Assembly: GCA_902545035.1 (NCBI GenBank)
Contig: CACCEJ010000001.1
Coordinates: 1-64,000 of the forward strand
DNA from: an uncultured Pelagibacteraceae bacterium
Lineage (GTDB): Bacteria; Pseudomonadota; Alphaproteobacteria; Pelagibacterales; Pelagibacteraceae
DNA: 64,000 bases
Direction of reading: 5' to 3'
The translations under genes and the position numbers were made by a program. Numbering within the stretch: the first letter of the stretch is position 1; each line of letters opens with the position of its first letter. Shown in pieces: positions 46,719 through 55,865 of this stretch. The notes beneath the pieces were generated by a model, which had not been told where the DNA came from, did no database searches, and saw nothing but the letters and a program-made list of their open reading frames with translations.

Positions 46719-47648
46719 CTAAAGTCTTGCTCCTATCTGTTGAATAACTTTAGAGGACATCTCAGTACCTTTATCCAAACTCTCCTTTAAAGACATGTTA
46801 TTTACATGACCATGTAGAAATCCAGCTGCAAAAAGATCTCCTGCACCAGTCAAATCAACGATTTTTAGCCCTTGTTTAATGCCACATTCTAAAACTTCAT
46901 CTCCATTAATAGCAACAGCACCTTTTTCTCCTCTTGTTAAAACAATTATTTTACCTAAAGATTTAGAAAAATTTATTACTTCATCAAAAGATTTTGCATC
47001 TATCAAAGACATTATTTCTTGCTCATTTGCAAAAGTAATATCCAATTTATTTTTAACTAATTCTAAAAAATGAGGTTTGTGTCGGTCAACACAAAATTGG
47101 TCGGATAAAGACATTGCCACTTTATTTGCACTTTGAATTGCCTTTTCAAAAGCTTTTTTGGGTTCTCCTTCATCCCACAAATATCCTTCTAGAAGTATTA
47201 TTTCGCTTTGCTTAATCGCATCTGAGCTGACATCATTTTCATTAATTTTTCCTGCTGTTCCTAAAAAAGTACACATTGTCCTCTCAGAGTCTGGCGTAAC
47301 TAAAATCAAGCAAGTGCCTGTTGGTAAGTCTTCTTTTTTCTTTGAATAAAAATATTTAACATTTTCTTGTTTCAAGCCATCTTCATATTTACCACCAAGT
47401 TCGTCATCATTTACTTTACCAATAAAACCAACTTCATTTCCAAGTTGAGATAAACCAACTATTGAGTTTGCAACAGACCCACCAGATACAGTTTTTTCTA
47501 TCTTGAGATTTGATAATAAATCTTTGAACTCTTTGTCATCAAAAATTAATTTCATCGTACTTTTTGTTAAATTATTTTTTGTGATAAAGTCATCATCTAC
47601 TTTGCAAATCACATCTACAATTGCGTTTCCAATTCCTAGTATTTTCAT
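46719..47648 (-). CDS. PfkB-family sugar/nucleoside kinase
   Basis: A 309-aa ribokinase-fold enzyme. The N-terminal GIGNAIVDVICKVDDDF, the substrate segment VSGGSVANSIVGLSQLG and the C-terminal signature VDLTGAGDLFAAGFLHG with its catalytic Asp are clear. The overall pattern resembles the adenosine-kinase-like subgroup of Alphaproteobacteria, but substrate choice cannot be fixed from sequence. It lies 3 nt downstream of nth and converges on arfA. Confidence 0.9.
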   Translation of the reverse strand: MKILGIGNAIVDVICKVDDDFITKNNLTKSTMKLIFDDKEFKDLLSNLKIEKTVSGGSVANSIVGLSQLGNEVGFIGKVNDDELGGKYEDGLKQENVKYFYSKKKEDLPTGTCLILVTPDSERTMCTFLGTAGKINENDVSSDAIKQSEIILLEGYLWDEGEPKKAFEKAIQSANKVAMSLSDQFCVDRHKPHFLELVKNKLDITFANEQEIMSLIDAKSFDEVINFSKSLGKIIVLTRGEKGAVAINGDEVLECGIKQGLKIVDLTGAGDLFAAGFLHGHVNNMSLKESLDKGTEMSSKVIQQIGARL

Positions 47649-47651
47649 TGT

Positions 47652-48305
47652 TTATGCTTTCTTGGTTATTAGTGGTTTTTTTCTCTTAGGATAGCAAGTA
47701 GTACAGATTTTACAAGATAAACCATAGCACTCTCTTGCCTTACAATATTCTCTTCCATAATAAATTATTTGAAGGTGTAACTTATTCCAATACTTTTTTG
47801 GAAAAAGCCTTTTTAAATCTTTCTCTGTTTGAACAACATTTTTTCCATTTGTCAAACCCCACCTTTGAGCAAGTCTATGTATATGTGTATCTATGGGGAA
47901 AGCAGGGTATCCAAATCCTTGAGACATCACCACACTAGCTGTTTTATGACCAACACCTGGCAACTCCTCAAGTTGTTCGAATGTTTTAGGAACTTTTCCA
48001 TTATATTTTTTCACTAAAGTTTTTGATAAATTATAAACACTTTTTGCTTTAATTCTAAAGATACCAATACTTCTTATCAGTTTTTCAATTTTTTTTCTTC
48101 CAAGTTTAACAAAATGTTCTGGCTTATTATATTTTGGATATATATTTTTTGTAACATTGTTAACATTTACGTCAGTACATTGTGCAGATAAAAGAACAGA
48201 AACCAATAGAGTAAACATATTTCTGTGTTTGAGAGGTATAGGTGTTTTTGGATATATTTTATTTAAAATTTTAAGAACAATTTTTGCTCTTTGTTCTTCG
48301 CTCAT
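47652..48305 (-). CDS. nth: Endonuclease III
   Basis: A base-excision repair glycosylase/lyase of 217 aa. The helix-hairpin-helix with catalytic Lys is LPGVGHKTASVVMSQGFG and the catalytic Asp is in FPIDTHIHRLAQRWGL. The C-terminal Cys cluster reads CKARECYGLSCKICTTC, with spacing C-x4-C-x4-C-x2-C-x2-C instead of the usual C-x6-C-x2-C-x5-C, so iron-sulfur ligation may differ. It overlaps dapB by 4 nt. Confidence 0.94.
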   Translation of the reverse strand: MSEEQRAKIVLKILNKIYPKTPIPLKHRNMFTLLVSVLLSAQCTDVNVNNVTKNIYPKYNKPEHFVKLGRKKIEKLIRSIGIFRIKAKSVYNLSKTLVKKYNGKVPKTFEQLEELPGVGHKTASVVMSQGFGYPAFPIDTHIHRLAQRWGLTNGKNVVQTEKDLKRLFPKKYWNKLHLQIIYYGREYCKARECYGLSCKICTTCYPKRKKPLITKKA

Positions 48306-49078
48306 TTAAAATTTAAAACATCACGCATCGAATACAAACCAGCCTTTTTTTTCATCAACCACTTTCCAGCTGTTAAAGCTCCTTCACTATACAAAGCTCT
48401 ATCAAATGCTTCATGATTTAATGTAATTATTTCTTTTCCACTTGAAAATTTAACTTCGTGTTCACCAACTGTTTTACCTTTTCTTATTGAATTAAAATTT
48501 ATTTTTTTTCCATAAGGAAAACTTTTTTTATTTAGATATTTTTTTCCAAGTAAATTATAAAAATTTTTATTTTTGCCAATTGCAATTCCTTTGCCTAACA
48601 TTAAAGCAGTTCCTGAAGGATGATCTATTTTATGTTTATGATGAACTTCATATACTTTACTTAAAAATTTGTTTCCTAATGATTTAGACGCGATTTCAGT
48701 TAAATACATTAGCAAATTTATGCCCAAACTCATATTTCCGGCCTTTAATATTGGGATTTTTTTTGAAAATTTTTTAATAAGACCCTCTTCTCTTTTGGTA
48801 AACCCAGTTGTACCAATTACAACTCTTTTTTTTAGTTTTGAGGCAATTTCAAGAATTTCAAAAGTACAATTAGGAATAGTAAAATCGATAATTAAATCAA
48901 CATTTTTGAAAGAATTTTCATTATTTAAACTAGGTTTAATTCCAGAAATTTTTTTTTTAATTAATTTATTTTCTGTAAGAGTTGTTAGTTTAAAATTTTT
49001 ATCAACTTTAGAAGATTTCACAAGTTGTTGGCCCATTCGTCCCATGCAACCAGATATCGCTAATTTTACTTTGCTCAT
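48302..49078 (-). CDS. dapB: 4-hydroxy-tetrahydrodipicolinate reductase
   Basis: An enzyme of lysine/diaminopimelate synthesis, 258 aa. The NAD(P) loop is AISGCMGRMGQQLVKSS, the second nucleotide segment is VVIGTTGFT, and the catalytic and substrate signature is EVHHKHKIDHPSGTALMLG. Its start is divergent from the FG-GAP gene, 41 nt away. It overlaps nth by 4 nt. Confidence 0.97.
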   Translation of the reverse strand: MSKVKLAISGCMGRMGQQLVKSSKVDKNFKLTTLTENKLIKKKISGIKPSLNNENSFKNVDLIIDFTIPNCTFEILEIASKLKKRVVIGTTGFTKREEGLIKKFSKKIPILKAGNMSLGINLLMYLTEIASKSLGNKFLSKVYEVHHKHKIDHPSGTALMLGKGIAIGKNKNFYNLLGKKYLNKKSFPYGKKINFNSIRKGKTVGEHEVKFSSGKEIITLNHEAFDRALYSEGALTAGKWLMKKKAGLYSMRDVLNFK

Positions 49079-49119
49079 TAAATTATTTTAATATATTTTT
49101 TAACCAATATACAACAATT

Positions 49120-50556
49120 ATGGTTATTAAATACCTATTAAAATTTTTTCTGGTCTTATTTTTTTTTGTGTCTCACAACCATTCTAAAGCAGACTTTTTT
49201 AAAGATATTACGTTTAAAATTGAAGATAATGACTTTAGACTTAGTTATGGTATTTCCGTTACAGATATAAACCAAGATAACAAATATGAATTTGTGGTTA
49301 CTGGATTTGGATTTTCAAATTTAGCACTTACTTATCAAAATGGTAAAATGGTTAACATTAATAAATACGAAATATTTGATGATGCTAAAAGAAAAACGAT
49401 TGGGATAGCTGCTTGTGATATAGATCAAGATGGTTTTGAAGAAATTTATTTTTTAAACACAGACACATATAGTGGAGAGAAAAAATATTCAGATAGATTG
49501 ATTGATAATAGTGACAATGGTTTTGTAGATTTGTTTGAAAAAGAGATCAATAAAAAAAACTTGAATTTAACTGCTGGCAGATCAGTAGTTTGTGTTGATA
49601 GAAATGGCGACGGAAAATATGGCATATATGTTGCTAATTATGGAGGCCCCACAAGATTTTATGAACTGCGTAAAAGACAAATTTTAGATTTAGCAGAACA
49701 GCTTAAAATCAATAAAATAACTGGTGGAAGAGCAGTGGTTGCAGGAAATATTCTGTCTGGAAAAACCGACATATTCGCTGCAAATGAGAGAGGTAAAAAT
49801 TTTTTGTATTACAATTCTGATGGATATTTTCAAGATATTGCAGGAGATTATAAAGTTGACGACCAATATGAAAATGGAAGAGGTACAACTTTAACTGATA
49901 TATTATATAGAGGTAGATTAGATATAATTACATCTAATTGGAATGGCTATCATAGAGCCTTCGTTTTAGAGGATAACAAATTTAAAGATATTGCTGCTCC
50001 AACATACAATATTCCAACTAGAATTAGGACTGTGATATCCGCAGACTTTGATAATGATGGTTATGATGAGATATTTATGAATAACATTGGTGAACCAAAT
50101 AAACTTTTCAAAATAAAAGAAAATGGATTTTTTGAAGAAATTGATATCAAAAATGCATATGAAGCAAATGGTCTTGGAACAGGTGCAGCTGTTGCAGATA
50201 TAGATGATGATGGAATTTTAGAATTGTTGATTGCTCATGGCGAGTCTGGAATTCAACCATTAACAATGTATAAAGCTGATATTAAAAAGGACTTTAATTA
50301 TTTAAGGATAAAACCAATAAATAAATTTGGGGCTCCTGCTAGAGGAGCAACTGTAATATTAAATTCTAATTTAAGAAAACATGCTAAAACTATAGATGCT
50401 GGGTCAGGGTATTTATGTCAAATGGAGCCTGTAGCTCACTACGGTATAAGAGAAGGTGAAAAAAATATATCCATAGATGTTATTTGGACAAATGGATTAT
50501 TAGAGACATTTAATATAAATGAACTTAATAAAATAATAGAAATAAGACAAAAATAA
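49120..50556 (+). CDS. Secreted FG-GAP/ASPIC-UnbV (CRTAC1-like) protein
   Basis: A 478-aa exported protein: signal peptide MVIKYLLKFFLVLFFFVSHNHSKA, then a beta-propeller-like series of calcium-loop repeats (DINQDNKYEF, DIDQDGFEEI, DRNGDGKYGI, DFDNDGYDEI, DIDDDGILEL). A C-terminal ASPIC/UnbV-type domain follows (FGAPARGATVILNS, IDAGSGYLCQMEP, YGIREGEKNISIDVIWTNG). Related proteins are extracellular or surface-bound, and their role is mostly unknown. The next gene begins 1 nt after its stop, so the two probably work together. Confidence 0.82.
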   Translation: MVIKYLLKFFLVLFFFVSHNHSKADFFKDITFKIEDNDFRLSYGISVTDINQDNKYEFVVTGFGFSNLALTYQNGKMVNINKYEIFDDAKRKTIGIAACDIDQDGFEEIYFLNTDTYSGEKKYSDRLIDNSDNGFVDLFEKEINKKNLNLTAGRSVVCVDRNGDGKYGIYVANYGGPTRFYELRKRQILDLAEQLKINKITGGRAVVAGNILSGKTDIFAANERGKNFLYYNSDGYFQDIAGDYKVDDQYENGRGTTLTDILYRGRLDIITSNWNGYHRAFVLEDNKFKDIAAPTYNIPTRIRTVISADFDNDGYDEIFMNNIGEPNKLFKIKENGFFEEIDIKNAYEANGLGTGAAVADIDDDGILELLIAHGESGIQPLTMYKADIKKDFNYLRIKPINKFGAPARGATVILNSNLRKHAKTIDAGSGYLCQMEPVAHYGIREGEKNISIDVIWTNGLLETFNINELNKIIEIRQK

Positions 50557-50557
50557 T

Positions 50558-51289
50558 ATGAGAGAAATATTCGATATATTTTTTAAAAAAATAAAACTTT
50601 TAAAAACTTTGTTTATATTATTATTAGTAACTTTTTTTTGTTTTATAAAACCTTTGTACTCAAAAGACTTTAATTACTATGAGGACCTTGTAAAAGATTG
50701 GATCAAAATCTTTCCTGATCAAAATAGGAATGCTGCCGGCCCGAAATTTTTTAAACATATTTTGGATAAAGGAATCACTTATCAAGATTTTATAGAATAT
50801 AATAAACTATACTGTGCAGTCTCTGGTTCATTAATATCTCCAAACAGTAGACCAGATTTTGTCTATTTAAAAAGTGCAGAAAATGGAGAAAAAATTTGCG
50901 GTTTTTATCATAAATGCTGTTTTCCGTGTTCATGTGATTTAATGAAATATTCTCAAGTTAAAAATATGAAACATAAATTCTCAGATGGAGAAAAAGAATT
51001 TACTGTTTTAACTATTAAAAACCCTTGTGGAAAAAAAGATTTTCCTCGAGAAGTAAATAGAAATTATTTCTGCAATGGTGAAGTTCTTGATAATAATCAA
51101 GTTGTTTCAATAGATAATAGACTTGTTATTGGTCTATTACATAATTCATCAAAATGTAATGAACAGAGTATTGCGGCTATTGATAAAGATGAGTACACTG
51201 GAGCTTATTGTCAATTAAGAAATAATGCACCATTAGAACAGGTTCAAGGTGGTATGGGTGATATTTTTATTAAAATAGCAAGAGATTAA
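50558..51289 (+). CDS. Exported Cys-rich protein of unknown function
   Basis: I do not recognise this 243-aa protein. An N-terminal hydrophobic segment (TLFILLLVTFFCFIKPLYS) looks like a signal peptide or anchor. The exported part has about 10 Cys, including CGFYHKCCFPCSCDLMKYS near residue 120, spaced like disulfides or metal ligands. Charged and amphipathic elements (FPDQNRNAAGPKFFKHILDKG) precede it. It is cotranscribed with the FG-GAP/ASPIC gene (1-nt gap). Candidate roles are a metal-binding or redox partner of that protein; this is inference only. Confidence 0.75.
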   Translation: MREIFDIFFKKIKLLKTLFILLLVTFFCFIKPLYSKDFNYYEDLVKDWIKIFPDQNRNAAGPKFFKHILDKGITYQDFIEYNKLYCAVSGSLISPNSRPDFVYLKSAENGEKICGFYHKCCFPCSCDLMKYSQVKNMKHKFSDGEKEFTVLTIKNPCGKKDFPREVNRNYFCNGEVLDNNQVVSIDNRLVIGLLHNSSKCNEQSIAAIDKDEYTGAYCQLRNNAPLEQVQGGMGDIFIKIARD

Positions 51290-51332
51290 TTATCTTCTTG
51301 AACTTAAACTTAAATGATTTTGAACTATTAAT

Positions 51333-51434
51333 TTAGATTATACCTATACCTTCTTTATAAAAATAAGCACCTAAAATTAAAATTGCCAAAATATAAACTA
51401 TGCCAAAAATAATATATTTAATTTTTTTTTTCAT
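51333..51434 (-). CDS. Small single-helix membrane protein (33 aa)
   Basis: Directly after the dnaJ stop, an ATG at 51434 opens a 33-codon frame ending at 51333, too short for the ORF track. The peptide is three Lys after Met, then an almost unbroken hydrophobic helix (YIIFGIVYILAILILGAYFY), then a short tail. This resembles small membrane proteins. The contiguous position behind dnaJ supports expression, but AT-rich DNA easily gives hydrophobic frames by chance. Confidence 0.45.
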   Translation of the reverse strand: MKKKIKYIIFGIVYILAILILGAYFYKEGIGII

Positions 51435-52565
51435 TTAATTTTTCCAGAAACTTTTAGCTTTTTGAAAAAACCTTTTTATACTTGGATTTGATCTATCATT
51501 TTCAATTTTTCTAAATTTTTCAAGTAATTCTTTTTGTTCTTTATTTAAAGATACTGGAACTTCTGTATTTACTTGGACGTATAAATCTCCATAGTCACCT
51601 CTTCTCATAAAGGGCATACCTTTGCCCTTCAATCTAAATTGTTTTCCACTTTGAGTTCCATCTGGAATTTTTATTTTTGCTTTACCTCCATCTATTGTAG
51701 GTATTTCGATTGTTGCTCCTAATGCTGCATCTGTAAATGATATAGGAAATTCAAAAAATAAATTTACTTCAGATCTTTTAAAAAGTTCGTGTGACTCAAC
51801 ATTAATAAATAAATAAAGATCACCATTACTTGCTCCTCTTGATCCAGCTTCTCCTTTCCCAGATAATCTAATCCTTGTTCCATCATCTACACCTTTAGGA
51901 ATAGTCACAGATAGGCGCTTAGTTGTTTGTTTTTTACCTGTACCCCCACAGTTTGTACATGGGTGAGTTATTTGTTCACCGGAACCCGCACACTGAGGGC
52001 AAGTTTGTTGAACAGTAAAAAAGCCCTGGCTTGAACGAACTTGTCCATGTCCTCCACACATAGAACATGTGCTTGCACTATAACCTGGTTTTGAACCTGA
52101 TCCATTGCAAACATCACACTTATCTGACGTCGAGAATTTAATATCCTGTTTTTTTCCAGTATAAGCTTCCTCCAAGGTTATTGAGAGATCATATCTTAAG
52201 TCAGAGCCACGGTTATTAGATCTTCTTGATCTTCTTCCGCCCCCACCAAAACCTTCGCCAAAAAAGTCCTCAAAAATATCAGAAAAAGAGCCAGAAAAGT
52301 CAAAGTTTCCAAAACCACCTCTTCCACCTCCACCACCATTTTCAAATGCAGCATGTCCAAAATTGTCGTAATTTTGTTTTCTCTCAGAATTTGATAAAAC
52401 GTGGTATGCTTCCGAAGCTTCTTTGAATTTTTCTTCTGCTCCTTTGTCGCCCTTATTTTTATCTGGATGGTATTTTACAGCTTGTTTTCTGTATGCCGCT
52501 TTTATTTGATCTGGACCAGCACTTTTTTCAACACCCAAAACATCGTAGTAATCTCTTTTTGCCAT
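51435..52565 (-). CDS. dnaJ: Chaperone DnaJ
   Basis: An Hsp40 co-chaperone of 376 aa. The J domain has HPD in AVKYHPDKNKGD, followed by a long Gly/Phe region. Four zinc motifs are complete: CDVCNGSG, CSMCGGHG, CPQCAGSG and CTNCGGTG. The C-terminal peptide-binding domains follow. It delivers substrates to DnaK and lies 28 nt downstream of dnaK. Confidence 0.98.
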   Translation of the reverse strand: MAKRDYYDVLGVEKSAGPDQIKAAYRKQAVKYHPDKNKGDKGAEEKFKEASEAYHVLSNSERKQNYDNFGHAAFENGGGGGRGGFGNFDFSGSFSDIFEDFFGEGFGGGGRRSRRSNNRGSDLRYDLSITLEEAYTGKKQDIKFSTSDKCDVCNGSGSKPGYSASTCSMCGGHGQVRSSQGFFTVQQTCPQCAGSGEQITHPCTNCGGTGKKQTTKRLSVTIPKGVDDGTRIRLSGKGEAGSRGASNGDLYLFINVESHELFKRSEVNLFFEFPISFTDAALGATIEIPTIDGGKAKIKIPDGTQSGKQFRLKGKGMPFMRRGDYGDLYVQVNTEVPVSLNKEQKELLEKFRKIENDRSNPSIKRFFQKAKSFWKN

Positions 52566-52593
52566 AACTAGTTATAGACAAATGGTTGATATT

Positions 52594-54513
52594 TTAGGCG
52601 CTTTTTTCTTTATCGTCTTTTACTTCTTCAAAGTCTGCATCAACAACATTATCGTCTTTTTTCCCTTCATCTTTTGCATCTTTAGGTGCATCGCCAGGTT
52701 TTGTACTTTGTTGTGATTTGTAAATAGCTTCACCAAGTTTCATTGAAGCTTGAACCAAATCTTGAGTTTTCTTTTTAATTTCCTCTACATCAGTTCCTTT
52801 TAACGCATTTCTAACATTTGCAGAGGCATCCTCGATAGCTTTCTTATCTGCATCAGAAACTTTACTACCATGCTCTTTTAAATTCTTTTCAGTTGAATGA
52901 AGCAAAGTATCAGCTTGATTTCTGGCATCAACTGCTTCTCTTTTCTTTTTATCAGCTTCTTTATTTGTTTCAGCATCCTTAACCATTTGATTTATTTCAT
53001 CCTCACTTAAACCACCTGATGCCTGAATTTGAATTTTTTGCTCTTTACCAGTTCCCTTATCTTTAGCAGATACATTCACAATACCGTTTGCGTCAATATC
53101 AAATGTAACTTCGATTTGAGGAACGCCTCTTGGTGCTGGGGCAATACCTACTAGCTCGAAATTACCCAGAACCTTATTGTCTGAAGCCATATCTCTTTCA
53201 CCCTGTAAAACTCTTATGGAGACTGCAGGTTGGTTATCTTCTGCTGTTGAGAAAACTTGACTTTTTTTAGTTGGTATTGTTGTGTTTTTCTCTATCAGTT
53301 TAGTTGAAACTCCACCTAATGTCTCAATTCCAAGAGAGAGCGGTGTAACATCAAGTAAAAGGACATCTTTAACGTCACCCTGTAAAACTCCTGCTTGAAT
53401 GGCAGCTCCCATTGCAACAACTTCATCAGGATTCACTGATTTGTTTGGTTCCTTACCGAAGAAGTTCTTAACTTCTTCTATTACTTTAGGCATTCTTGTC
53501 ATTCCACCAACTAAAATCACTTCGTCGATTTCACTTGCATTTAAACCAGCATCTTTAAGAGCTGTTTCACATGGTGGAATTGTTCTAGAAATAAGATCCT
53601 CAACAAGAGCCTCAAGTTTTGCTCTTGTCATTTTCATATTTATATGTTTTGGACCAGTTTTATCCGCAGTTATAAATGGTAAATTAATCTCTGTTTGTGC
53701 AGCTGAAGATAGTTCAATTTTTGCTTTTTCAGCAGATTCTTTAAGTCTTTGTAAAGCTAATTTGTCAGATTTTAAATCAATCCCGTTCTCTTTTTTAAAT
53801 TCGGATAATAGATATTCAACAACAGTGTTATCAAAATCTTCACCACCTAAAAAGGTGTCACCGTTAGTTGATTTTACCTCAAATACTCCATCGCCAAGTT
53901 CAAGTATAGATACATCAAAAGTACCTCCACCTAAGTCATAAACAGCAATTTTTTTATTTGTTTTTTTGTCTAATCCATAAGCAAGGGAGGCCGCTGTTGG
54001 CTCGTTAATAATTCTTAATACTTCTAAGCCTGCAATTTTCCCAGCATCTTTAGTAGCTTGTCTTTGAGCATCATTAAAGTAAGCTGGTACAGTAATTACA
54101 GCCTGTGAAACTTCTTGCCCTAAATATTTCTCTGCTGTCTCTTTCATTTTTTGAAGTGTGAATGCGGAAATCTGGGATGGAGAATACTTGTTTCCTTTAG
54201 CCTCAATCCATGCATCTCCTTTATCTGAATTAACAATCTTAAATGGGGCAGTCTCAACATCTTTTTTTACAGATGGATCATCAAAATTTCTTCCAATCAA
54301 TCTTTTAACTGCAAAAATTGTATTTTCAGGGTTTGTTACTGCTTGTCTTTTTGCAGGTTGACCTATTAATTTTTCGTCATTATCTGAGAATGCTACAACC
54401 GAAGGAGTTGTTCTAGCACCTTCAGCATTTTCTAATACCTTAGCTTGTGTACCTTCCATTACAGCAACACACGAATTTGTAGTTCCAAGATCTATTCCTA
54501 TAACTTTGCTCAT
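52594..54513 (-). CDS. dnaK: Chaperone DnaK (Hsp70)
   Basis: A 639-aa Hsp70. The ATPase domain starts [17 protein letters not shown] and has [20 protein letters not shown] and [15 protein letters not shown]. The linker [19 protein letters not shown] leads to the substrate domain, and the acidic tail ends [17 protein letters not shown]. It sits between grpE and dnaJ, all on the minus strand. A strong RBS (GAAAGGA) precedes it. Confidence 0.99.
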   Translation of the reverse strand: MSKVIGIDLGTTNSCVAVMEGTQAKVLENAEGARTTPSVVAFSDNDEKLIGQPAKRQAVTNPENTIFAVKRLIGRNFDDPSVKKDVETAPFKIVNSDKGDAWIEAKGNKYSPSQISAFTLQKMKETAEKYLGQEVSQAVITVPAYFNDAQRQATKDAGKIAGLEVLRIINEPTAASLAYGLDKKTNKKIAVYDLGGGTFDVSILELGDGVFEVKSTNGDTFLGGEDFDNTVVEYLLSEFKKENGIDLKSDKLALQRLKESAEKAKIELSSAAQTEINLPFITADKTGPKHINMKMTRAKLEALVEDLISRTIPPCETALKDAGLNASEIDEVILVGGMTRMPKVIEEVKNFFGKEPNKSVNPDEVVAMGAAIQAGVLQGDVKDVLLLDVTPLSLGIETLGGVSTKLIEKNTTIPTKKSQVFSTAEDNQPAVSIRVLQGERDMASDNKVLGNFELVGIAPAPRGVPQIEVTFDIDANGIVNVSAKDKGTGKEQKIQIQASGGLSEDEINQMVKDAETNKEADKKKREAVDARNQADTLLHSTEKNLKEHGSKVSDADKKAIEDASANVRNALKGTDVEEIKKKTQDLVQASMKLGEAIYKSQQSTKPGDAPKDAKDEGKKDDNVVDADFEEVKDDKEKSA

Positions 54514-54590
54514 AATATTAATTCCTTTCGGTCATATAAGTGCTAATTTTTATACTACAACCATCTTTAATATTTAAATTTTGGTTGTTT

Positions 54591-55226
54591 TTACTGGCTT
54601 TTTTCATCTTTTTGATTTTCATTTTCACTTTCCACTGTTTTTCTCTTTGAAACCCCAACTAAAGATGGTCTCAATAGTCTGTCTTTCATCATAAAGCCTT
54701 TTTGAATTTCCTGAACAATTGTACCAGGTTCTTTTGCATCATCTTCCACTTCCATCATTGCTTGATGTAGATTTGGATCAAGTTTTTCATTAATTGATTT
54801 GATCGGTTCAATATTATTTTTCTTAAATATTGAAAGCATATCATTATTAATAATATTCAAATGTTCTACAATTTTTTTGAGTGCATCAGTATTTTTTAAT
54901 TTTTCGTCATTTTCTAAAGCGACTTTTGATCTCTCAAGATTATCTAATAAGTTAAGGGCTTCTTTTGCAAACGAATATCCTCCATATTCATACGCATCAT
55001 CTTTTTCTTTCTCAAATCTTCTTCTTTGATTTTCCATTTCTGCGAAAGTTCTCGCAAGTTTATCTTTAAGTGCCTCTAGTTCCTCTTCTGGTGTTAGTTT
55101 TTCCTCTTTTTCTTTTTCTACACCATCACTAACATTTTTTTGCTCCTCAACAACTTTTTCTGAAGACTGTTCGTTATTTTCACTTTCTAGAGCTGAAGTG
55201 TTATCTTTATTTTCTTCCTTGTCCAT
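54591..55226 (-). CDS. grpE: Nucleotide-exchange factor GrpE
   Basis: The DnaK exchange factor, 211 aa. The acidic, disordered N terminus (residues 1-45) is followed by a coiled coil (LEALKDKLARTFAEMENQRRRFEKEK) and the C-terminal beta domain GTIVQEIQKGFMMKDRLLRPSLVGVS. It leads the grpE-dnaK-dnaJ cluster and is divergent from rdgB, with only 36 nt between starts. hrcA, often beside grpE, is not present here. Confidence 0.96.
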   Translation of the reverse strand: MDKEENKDNTSALESENNEQSSEKVVEEQKNVSDGVEKEKEEKLTPEEELEALKDKLARTFAEMENQRRRFEKEKDDAYEYGGYSFAKEALNLLDNLERSKVALENDEKLKNTDALKKIVEHLNIINNDMLSIFKKNNIEPIKSINEKLDPNLHQAMMEVEDDAKEPGTIVQEIQKGFMMKDRLLRPSLVGVSKRKTVESENENQKDEKSQ

Positions 55227-55262
55227 ATGTGTTTATATGGTAAGAAATTACATAATTTCTAG

Positions 55263-55865
55263 ATGTCCAAAAAAAAAATTAAAGAAATATTCATTGGCTC
55301 AAATAACAAAGGAAAACTCAAGGAAATTGCAGATCTATTACCTAAAAACTTAAAAATGTATTCTAATTTAGACTACAAAATTCCTAGTCCTGTGGAAACA
55401 GGAACCTCATTCTATGAAAATTCACTTCTTAAGGCGAAATATTTTTCAAAAAAAACTAAAAAAATTTGTATGTCTGATGACTCTGGAATTGAGATTGATA
55501 TTTTAGATAAAAAACCAGGAGTATACTCCGCAGATTGGGCTGGGAAAAAAAGAAATTTTGATTTAGCCATAAAAAAAGTATATCGAGAAATTAATCAGAA
55601 GGATAAAAATTGGAAAAATAAAAAAATTACAGCTAGATTTATCTGTGTTCTGACAATTTTTTGGCCAAACGGAAAATTTGTGAGTAAAATTGGTAAGATT
55701 GAAGGTCGAATATCTAACTTAAAAAAAGGAAAAAATGGTTTTGGCTATGATCCAATCTTCATACCAAAAGGTAAAAGATTAACCTTCGGTGAGCTTGACC
55801 CTCAAAAAAAATATAAAATAGATCATCGTTTTAATGCTTTCAAAAAAATTAAAAAATTTTTTTGA
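55263..55865 (+). CDS. rdgB: XTP/dITP diphosphatase (RdgB/HAM1)
   Basis: A house-cleaning pyrophosphatase that removes non-canonical purine triphosphates, 200 aa. Signature segments are IFIGSNNKGKLKEIADLLP, CMSDDSGIEIDIL, PGVYSADWAG, GFGYDPIFIPKGKRLTFGEL and DHRFNAF. It converges with the LpoA-like gene, overlapping by 17 nt. Confidence 0.96.
   Translation: MSKKKIKEIFIGSNNKGKLKEIADLLPKNLKMYSNLDYKIPSPVETGTSFYENSLLKAKYFSKKTKKICMSDDSGIEIDILDKKPGVYSADWAGKKRNFDLAIKKVYREINQKDKNWKNKKITARFICVLTIFWPNGKFVSKIGKIEGRISNLKKGKNGFGYDPIFIPKGKRLTFGELDPQKKYKIDHRFNAFKKIKKFF

Noticed and set aside
53399-53941. 180-aa plus-strand ORF opposite dnaK
   Set aside because: Shadow of the strongly conserved dnaK frame; the translation is low-complexity Ser/Leu-rich and has no start context.
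54539-54546. AGTGCTAA (TTAGCACT on the dnaK strand), resembling half of a CIRCE element upstream of dnaK
   Set aside because: The second half-site GAGTGCTAA is missing at the right distance, so it is not a CIRCE element; an 8-mer can occur by chance.
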